DNA from: JBBRMY01 sp038230595
GTDB taxonomy: Bacteria > Bacteroidota > Ignavibacteria > Tepidaquicellales > Tepidaquicellaceae
Assembly: GCA_038230595.1 (NCBI GenBank)
Contig: JBBRMY010000011.1
Location: forward strand, 1-37,865
Length of the DNA stretch: 37,865 bases
Direction of reading: 5' to 3'
Shown here: piece after piece, positions 33,047-37,865 of the stretch
How the letters are laid out: every line of letters starts with the position of its first letter
Position numbering within the stretch: position 1 is the stretch's first letter
Position numbers and translations under genes: made by a program
Notes under the pieces: generated by a model
The model's input: only the letters and a program-made list of their open reading frames with translations
Told to the model about the DNA's origin: nothing
Database searches by the model: none

Positions 33047-33868
33047 ATGGCTCTTAGAAAACTAAAACCGAATACTCCGGCGACGAGATACTATAGTATT
33101 TCCTCATTTGATGAAATCACTAAATCTACACCGGAAAAATCTCTTCTTGCTCCACTGAAAAAATCAGGCGGAAGAAACAATCACGGAAGGGTAACATCAA
33201 GACACAGAGGCGGCGGTCACAAAAGAATGTACAGGATCATTGACTTCAAAAGAACTGAAGTTGGTGAAGCAGAAGTAATGTCAATTGAGTACGATCCGAA
33301 CAGAACATCAAGAATAGCACTGATTAAATATGCTGACGGAAAGAAAGCTTATATAATTGCTCCTGACGGTTTAAAAGCAGGTGAAAAGATCGAGTCTTCA
33401 AAAGAAGCCGATTCAAAAGTTGGAAATACAATTCCTGTAAATCTTATTCCACTTGGTACTTTTATTCACAATGTTGAATTGAAGCCGGGCAAAGGTGCAC
33501 AGTTAGCAAGAAGCGCAGGCACTTCAGCTCAGATAATTTCAAAAGATGAAAGCTATACTCAGGTTAAGCTTCCTTCAGGTGAAGTTAGAATGATCAAGAA
33601 CGAATGTAAGGCAACAGTAGGGATCGTTTCAAATCCTGAACATGAAAATATTAGTTATGGTAAAGCCGGTAGATCAAGATGGCTTGGAATTAGACCACAC
33701 GTTAGAGGTGTTGCAATGAATCCGGTTGATCACCCGATGGGCGGCGGTGAAGGTAAAACTTCAGGCGGCGGACATCCGGTTTCTCCATGGGGATTACCTG
33801 CAAAGGGTTACAAAACAAGAAAGAAGAAAAACACATCCAATAAGTTTATAGTTAAGAAAAGGAAATAA
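33047..33868 (+). CDS. rplB: Ribosomal protein uL2
   Basis: Large-subunit protein L2, essential for subunit joining and the peptidyl transferase centre. Full length (273 residues): MALRKLKPNTPATRYYSIS at the start, KSGGRNNHGRVTSRHRGGG in the middle, and the invariant GVAMNPVDHPMGGGEGKTSGG loop near 224-244 with the catalytic-centre His. No Shine-Dalgarno is seen before the ATG. It is the first gene of the cluster; the usual rpsJ-rplC-rplD-rplW block does not precede it. Confidence 0.98.
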   Translation: MALRKLKPNTPATRYYSISSFDEITKSTPEKSLLAPLKKSGGRNNHGRVTSRHRGGGHKRMYRIIDFKRTEVGEAEVMSIEYDPNRTSRIALIKYADGKKAYIIAPDGLKAGEKIESSKEADSKVGNTIPVNLIPLGTFIHNVELKPGKGAQLARSAGTSAQIISKDESYTQVKLPSGEVRMIKNECKATVGIVSNPEHENISYGKAGRSRWLGIRPHVRGVAMNPVDHPMGGGEGKTSGGGHPVSPWGLPAKGYKTRKKKNTSNKFIVKKRK

Positions 33869-33876
33869 TTTTAATT

Positions 33877-34164
33877 ATGTCAAGATCATTAAAAAAAGGT
33901 CCGTTTGTAGATTTTAACCTGGCTGATAAAGTTGAAAAGCTGAACAAGAGTAATCAAAAGAAAGTTTTGAAAACCTGGGCTAGAGCATCAACAGTAACTC
34001 CTGATTTTATCGGGCATACATTTGCAGTCCATAACGGAAATAAATTTATTCCGGTTTATATCAGTGAGAATATGGTTGGACACAAGCTTGGAGAGTTTGC
34101 AGCGACAAGAACTTTCAGAGCTCACTCCGGACAAAAGAAAGACGAAAAAGGGGGAGGAAGATAA
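33877..34164 (+). CDS. rpsS: Ribosomal protein uS19
   Basis: Small-subunit protein S19, at the head of the 30S. MSRSLKKGPFVDFNLADKVE and GHTFAVHNGNKFIPVYISENMVGHKLGEFA are the standard family blocks. 95 residues, normal length. It begins 8 bases after rplB and overlaps the rplV start by one base. Confidence 0.98.
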   Translation: MSRSLKKGPFVDFNLADKVEKLNKSNQKKVLKTWARASTVTPDFIGHTFAVHNGNKFIPVYISENMVGHKLGEFAATRTFRAHSGQKKDEKGGGR

Positions 34165-34514
34165 TGGAAGCTCAAGCTATTAAAAAACATATAGGATCGT
34201 CACCAAGAAAAATGAGATTAGTTGTTGATCTTATAAGAAACAAAAGAGTTGATGATGCTATCGCAGTACTTCACTTTTCCAAAAAGCATGCAGCTAAAGT
34301 TGTTGAAATGACATTGCTCTCTGCTTATTCAAATTTAGTTAATAAAATGGATAGCGGAAGATTGAATAAAGATGAAGTTGTAGTGAAAGAATGCTTTGTA
34401 GATGAAGGGCCGAGAATGAAAAGAGTATTGCCTGCACCACAAGGGCGCGCCTTCAGAATACAAAAGAGATCTGCTCACCTTACACTGGTAGTCGAAAACT
34501 TAGAAGCAAAATAA
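34164..34514 (+). CDS. rplV: Ribosomal protein uL22
   Basis: Large-subunit protein L22, lining the exit tunnel. Family blocks include SPRKMRLVVDLIRNKRVDDA and the beta-hairpin region DEGPRMKRVLPAPQGRAFRI that reaches into the tunnel. 116 residues. A clear GGAGG lies just upstream of the ATG inside the rpsS end. Confidence 0.97.
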   Translation: MEAQAIKKHIGSSPRKMRLVVDLIRNKRVDDAIAVLHFSKKHAAKVVEMTLLSAYSNLVNKMDSGRLNKDEVVVKECFVDEGPRMKRVLPAPQGRAFRIQKRSAHLTLVVENLEAK

Positions 34515-34549
34515 TCAATAAAATTTAGAAATAATTTAAAGGAGATTTT

Positions 34550-35197
34550 TTGGGACAAAAGACAAACCCTATAGGATTCAGGCTCGGAGTTATAAATACA
34601 TGGGATTCCACCTGGTACGATGAAAAAGGCTTTGCAGCAAAATTGAAAGAAGATTCTGTTATCAGAGCTTACTTAAAGAAGAGACTTGAAAAAGCAGGTA
34701 TTGCAAGCATTAATATTGAGAGAACTTTAAAAAAGATAACTCTTAATATCCATACTTCCAGACCCGGGTTTGTAATTGGAAAAAGCGGAAAAGAGATCAC
34801 TCAGTTAGAAAGTGAGATCAAGAAGATCACAAATAAAGATGTTAAGATAAATGTTATCGAAATAAAGAAACCTGAACTTAGTGCACAGCTTGTCGGCGAA
34901 AATATTGCTCAGCAGATCGCAAACAGAGTTTCTTTCAGAAGAGCAATGAAGATGGCGATAACATCAACTATGAGAATGAATGCTGAAGGTATTAAGATAA
35001 TGTGCAGCGGAAGATTAGGCGGAGCTGAAATAGCAAGAACAGAGCAGTATAAAGAAGGCAGAGTGCCGCTTCAGACATTAAGAGCTGATATAGATTATGC
35101 TTCAGTAACATCACACACTATCTATGGAGCTATTGGAGTTAAAGTATGGATCTGCAGAGGTGAAAAACTTACAAAAGCAGTACCGGAACGTAATTAA
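34550..35197 (+). CDS. rpsC: Ribosomal protein uS3
   Basis: Small-subunit protein S3. GQKTNPIGFRLGVINTWDSTW opens the protein; the KH domain follows with RPGFVIGKSGKEI, and the C-terminal domain has EGRVPLQTLRADIDYA. 215 residues. The start is TTG, preceded by AAAGGAG, one of the clearer Shine-Dalgarno sites in the window. Confidence 0.98.
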   Translation: MGQKTNPIGFRLGVINTWDSTWYDEKGFAAKLKEDSVIRAYLKKRLEKAGIASINIERTLKKITLNIHTSRPGFVIGKSGKEITQLESEIKKITNKDVKINVIEIKKPELSAQLVGENIAQQIANRVSFRRAMKMAITSTMRMNAEGIKIMCSGRLGGAEIARTEQYKEGRVPLQTLRADIDYASVTSHTIYGAIGVKVWICRGEKLTKAVPERN

Positions 35198-35228
35198 TAA
35201 TAACAAATAAACAGCGGAGTTTTTTTAT

Positions 35229-35639
35229 ATGTTAATGCCAAAGAGGGTTAAGTTCAGAAAATCCCACAAAGGTAACAGAAGAGGTAAAGCAGGAAGAGGA
35301 CATACAGTTGCATTCGGAACTTATGGCTTAAAAACTTTAGATGCTGCTTGGATCACTGACAGACAGATCGAATCTTCAAGAGTTGCGCTTACAAGATACA
35401 TGAAAAGAGATGGAAAAGTTTGGATCAGAATGTTCCCTGATAAGCCTGTTACAAAAAAACCGGCAGAAACACGGATGGGAAAAGGTAAAGGTGCTCCAGA
35501 ATATTGGGTAGCAGTAGTTCAACCCGGTAAAATAATTTTTGAGATTGATGGTGTAACAGAATTGATCGCGAGGGAAGCATTCAGACTTGCATCACACAAG
35601 CTTCCGATAAAAACAAAGTTCGTAAAAAGAATAGACTAA
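35229..35639 (+). CDS. rplP: Ribosomal protein uL16
   Basis: Large-subunit protein L16, near the A site. The N-terminus MLMPKRVKFRKSHKGNRRGK and the RMGKGKGAPEYWVAVVQPGK block at about 81-100 are diagnostic. 136 residues. It sits in the standard place between rpsC and rpmC. Confidence 0.98.
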   Translation: MLMPKRVKFRKSHKGNRRGKAGRGHTVAFGTYGLKTLDAAWITDRQIESSRVALTRYMKRDGKVWIRMFPDKPVTKKPAETRMGKGKGAPEYWVAVVQPGKIIFEIDGVTELIAREAFRLASHKLPIKTKFVKRID

Positions 35640-35662
35640 ATTAATCAATAACAAGTATAGAA

Positions 35663-35878
35663 ATGAAAACATACCAGATAAGAGAACTGGCTCAAAAAGA
35701 CCTTGAACAAACATTGAAGGATAATATGGAGTCACTTGAAAATTTCAGATTCAGACATGCTACAGGACAGCTGGAAAATTATAAGTCCATGGCAAATGCT
35801 AAGAAGGTAATTGCTAAGGCAAAGACAATTCTTACTGAAAGAAAGCTTGGAATCAATAATAAAAAGACTAAAAAATAA
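35663..35878 (+). CDS. rpmC: Ribosomal protein uL29
   Basis: Large-subunit protein L29, at the tunnel exit where SRP and trigger factor dock. A 71-residue two-helix protein: MKTYQIRELAQKDLEQTLKD and FRFRHATGQLENYKSMANAK match the family. The tail is lysine-rich. Confidence 0.95.
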   Translation: MKTYQIRELAQKDLEQTLKDNMESLENFRFRHATGQLENYKSMANAKKVIAKAKTILTERKLGINNKKTKK

Positions 35879-35892
35879 TTTTTATATATAAA

Positions 35893-36240
35893 ATGAGCGA
35901 CGAACAAAATAAAGAAGCTGTAACTGAAACTCCCGTAAAGGAAAGCTCTGCAAAAACAGAAGCTCCAAAAGAAACTGCATCAGAAGATCCAAGAGGCAGA
36001 AGAAAAGTAAAGATCGGAAAAGTTACCAGCAACAAAGCTGAGAAAACTATAACAGTAGCGTTCGAAAGAAGAGTAAAGCATCCTATTTACAAAAAATTCT
36101 TCAAGAAGACTACAAAGTTTACAGCTCATGATGAAAAAAATGAATGCAGCATCGGTGATGTCGTAAGAATAATGGAAACAAGACCTCTTAGCAAAACGAA
36201 AAGATGGAGACTTGTTGAAATTGTTGAAAAAGTAAAATAA
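35893..36240 (+). CDS. rpsQ: Ribosomal protein uS17 with N-terminal extension
   Basis: Small-subunit protein S17. The core begins near residue 37 (RRKVKIGKVTSNKAEKTITV) and includes HPIYKKFFKKTTKF, GDVVRIMETRPLSKTKRW. Total 115 residues against about 85. The extra 36 are an E/K/T/A-rich leader (MSDEQNKEAVTETPVKESSA...). No other start codon lies between the ATG and the core, so the extension is real. It resembles the tails on S6 and L9. Confidence 0.97.
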   Translation: MSDEQNKEAVTETPVKESSAKTEAPKETASEDPRGRRKVKIGKVTSNKAEKTITVAFERRVKHPIYKKFFKKTTKFTAHDEKNECSIGDVVRIMETRPLSKTKRWRLVEIVEKVK

Positions 36241-36287
36241 TATTTGATCTATTAAGGTCTAAGGTTAAAATAATCTGATATAATAAA

Positions 36288-36656
36288 ATGATACAAGAAG
36301 AAACAAACCTGGTAGTAGCTGATAATTCAGGCGCAAAGAGCGTAAGATGTATAAGAGTTTTAGGCGGATCTGACAGAAGATATGCCGGAGTTGGAGATAT
36401 AGTTGTGGTTTCAGTAAAGACAGCTATTCCCGGCGGAACAGTAAAAAAAGGTGAAGTATCCAGAGCAGTAATAGTAAGAACTGCTAAAGAAACCAGAAGA
36501 AATGACGGATCATTTATAAAGTTTGATGAGAATGCTGCAGTATTGATAAACGCTAACAACGAGCCAAAGGGAACACGTATTTTCGGACCGGTTGCCAGAG
36601 AGTTAAGAGATAAATCTTTTATGAAGATAATTTCATTAGCTCCGGAAGTAATTTAA
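36288..36656 (+). CDS. rplN: Ribosomal protein uL14
   Basis: Large-subunit protein L14, at the subunit interface. MIQEETNLVVADNSGAKSVR and FDENAAVLINANNEPKGTRI then FGPVARELRD are standard. 122 residues, normal length. Confidence 0.98.
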   Translation: MIQEETNLVVADNSGAKSVRCIRVLGGSDRRYAGVGDIVVVSVKTAIPGGTVKKGEVSRAVIVRTAKETRRNDGSFIKFDENAAVLINANNEPKGTRIFGPVARELRDKSFMKIISLAPEVI

Positions 36657-36673
36657 AAGTTTAAATCAGAAAA

Positions 36674-37012
36674 ATGAGAAAGACAAGATTAAAGAAAAAC
36701 GATAATGTAAAGGTAATGTCCGGCAACAGCAGGGGCATGACAGGAAAGATTTTATTTATTGACTACACAAAGGGAAGAGTGATTGTTGAAGGCGTTAATG
36801 TTATTTCAAAGCATCAGAAAGCCAGCCAGAAAAATCCACAAGGCGGTATTTTAAAAAGAGAAGCACCGATCAATATAACAAATGTTATGATGGTTTGTCC
36901 TAAGACAAATAAGCCGACCAGATTAGGGGCTCAGATCATAACTGATGAAAAAACCGGTAAGTCAAAAAGAATGAGATCAAGCAAGCAATCCGGGGAAATT
37001 TTAATAAGCTAA
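36674..37012 (+). CDS. rplX: Ribosomal protein uL24
   Basis: Large-subunit assembly-initiator protein L24. The KOW motif lies at about 8-35 (KKNDNVKVMSGNSRGMTGKI); GVNVISKHQKASQKNPQGGI follows. 112 residues. It ends six bases before rplE. Confidence 0.97.
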   Translation: MRKTRLKKNDNVKVMSGNSRGMTGKILFIDYTKGRVIVEGVNVISKHQKASQKNPQGGILKREAPINITNVMMVCPKTNKPTRLGAQIITDEKTGKSKRMRSSKQSGEILIS

Positions 37013-37018
37013 TAAGTT

Positions 37019-37675
37019 ATGGCAAAGACAAAACAAGAGAAGCAAAAAGAAGAAGGCAAGAAACCAAAGACTAAAGGCGAAAAAGCTTTAACTGCGGATG
37101 TAGATTTTAAGGAAGAAAAAGTACCTGTAAGACTTTCTGAATTTTATAAGACAAAAGTAGCGCCTGAACTTGCTAAAAAATTCAATTATAAGAATACAAT
37201 GCAATCACCAAGATTGCAGAAGATATGCATAAACTCCGGAGTTGGAGCAGCAGCAACAGATTCTAAGCTGATAGATGTAGTAGCAAAAGAAATTGAAGCC
37301 ATTGCAGGTCAAAAGCCGGCAATAGTAAAAGCTAAAAAATCTGTTTCTAATTTCAAGCTTAGAGAAGGAATGAATATCGGAGTAAGAGTTACTCTGAGAA
37401 ATGCAAGAATGTATGAGTTCTTAGACAGGTTCATTAATATCACTATTCCAAGAATAAGAGATTTTAAAGGACTTCCTGACAGATGCTTTGACGGAAGAGG
37501 AAATTATACTTTAGGAATAAAAGAACAGATAATTTTTCCTGAAATTAATGTAGATAATGTTAACAGAGTTACGGGTATGGATATAACTTTTGTAACTAAT
37601 GCAAAAACTGATGAAGAATCATTTGAACTTTTAAAGCAGCTTGGTTTACCTTTTGTACAAAAAAAAGCAGTATAA
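37019..37675 (+). CDS. rplE: Ribosomal protein uL5 with N-terminal extension
   Basis: Large-subunit protein L5, binding 5S rRNA. The core starts around residue 40 (RLSEFYKTKVAPELAKKF) and shows NSGVGAAATDSKLID, FKGLPDRCFDGRGNYTLGI and EINVDNVNRVTGMDITF. Total 218 residues against about 180. The extra 35-40 are a lysine/glutamate-rich leader (MAKTKQEKQKEEGKKPKTKG). It is followed by rpsN. Confidence 0.97.
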   Translation: MAKTKQEKQKEEGKKPKTKGEKALTADVDFKEEKVPVRLSEFYKTKVAPELAKKFNYKNTMQSPRLQKICINSGVGAAATDSKLIDVVAKEIEAIAGQKPAIVKAKKSVSNFKLREGMNIGVRVTLRNARMYEFLDRFINITIPRIRDFKGLPDRCFDGRGNYTLGIKEQIIFPEINVDNVNRVTGMDITFVTNAKTDEESFELLKQLGLPFVQKKAV

Positions 37676-37690
37676 AATTATAATATATAA

Positions 37691-37865
37691 ATGGCAAGAA
37701 AATCTTTAATAGCTAAGCAAAACAGAAGAATTGAGATCGTTGCAAAATTCGCTCAGAAAAGAAAAGAGCTGAAGGAAAAAGGAGACTATGAAGCATTGTC
37801 AAAGCTTCCAAGAGATTCCAGTGCAACCAGACTTCACAGCAGATGTAATGTAACCGGACGATCAA
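37691..37865 (+). CDS. rpsN: Ribosomal protein uS14, partial (cut by window end)
   Basis: The first 58 codons of S14: MARKSLIAKQNRRIEIVAKF, then LPRDSSATRLHSRCNVTGRS. The long, apparently zinc-free form is indicated by the RDSSATRLHSRC spacing and lack of a CxxC pair. The rest lies outside the window. Confidence 0.95.
   Translation, partial: MARKSLIAKQNRRIEIVAKFAQKRKELKEKGDYEALSKLPRDSSATRLHSRCNVTGRS

Overview
The window is a contiguous stretch of an AT-rich bacterial chromosome, most likely from the Bacteroidota/Chlorobiota/Ignavibacteriota group (inference). Pointers are the KorAB-type 2-oxoacid:ferredoxin oxidoreductase, several starts without a clear Shine-Dalgarno, frequent TTG starts, lysine/glutamate-rich tails on ribosomal proteins, an Omp85-type barrel fused to a protease and beta-propeller, and small secreted proteins of the kind common in that group. 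Ignavibacteria-like is my best guess; no 16S gene is present to decide.

Layout. 1-6.4 kb (+): radC, an encapsulated-ferritin-like protein without an encapsulin shell gene, a large surface protein (metalloprotease, beta-propeller, outer-membrane barrel), a small membrane protein and a GNAT acetyltransferase. 6.4-10.8 kb (-): korB, korA with a long low-complexity N-terminal extension, and a sphingomyelinase-D/GDPD-like phosphodiesterase. 11.2-12.1 kb (+): an FkbM methyltransferase. 12.2-14.2 kb (-): rplI, ssb and rpsF (the usual rpsR is absent), then tRNA-Leu(GAG). 14.3-18.3 kb is an accessory patch of small or poorly known genes, including a zinc-ribbon gene broken by one in-frame TAA. 18.2-27.8 kb (-) is a probable operon for an O-acetylated surface polysaccharide, starting with a DnaJ/CbpA-type co-chaperone: dnaJ-like, MBOAT acyltransferase, AlgX/AlgJ-like protein, Wzz-like, Wzy-like, GT2, Wzx-like, GT4. 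28.0-31.8 kb (+) is a tightly coupled trio of M16 peptidase-family genes, followed by a MoxR ATPase. 33.0 kb to the end (+) is the ribosomal protein cluster rplB-rpsS-rplV-rpsC-rplP-rpmC-rpsQ-rplN-rplX-rplE-rpsN', which begins at rplB rather than at rpsJ.

Intergenic spaces in the first 12 kb are rich in short perfect hairpins and small repeats in several related sequence families. The most notable items are the orphan EncFtn, the SMaseD-like enzyme, two genes in the polysaccharide operon (dnaJ-like and wzx) whose conserved N-termini lack any ATG/GTG/TTG start, the stop-interrupted zinc-ribbon gene, the M16 trio, and the breaks in two normally conserved ribosomal-protein operons. I did not find a convincing wholly new defence or mobile system here.
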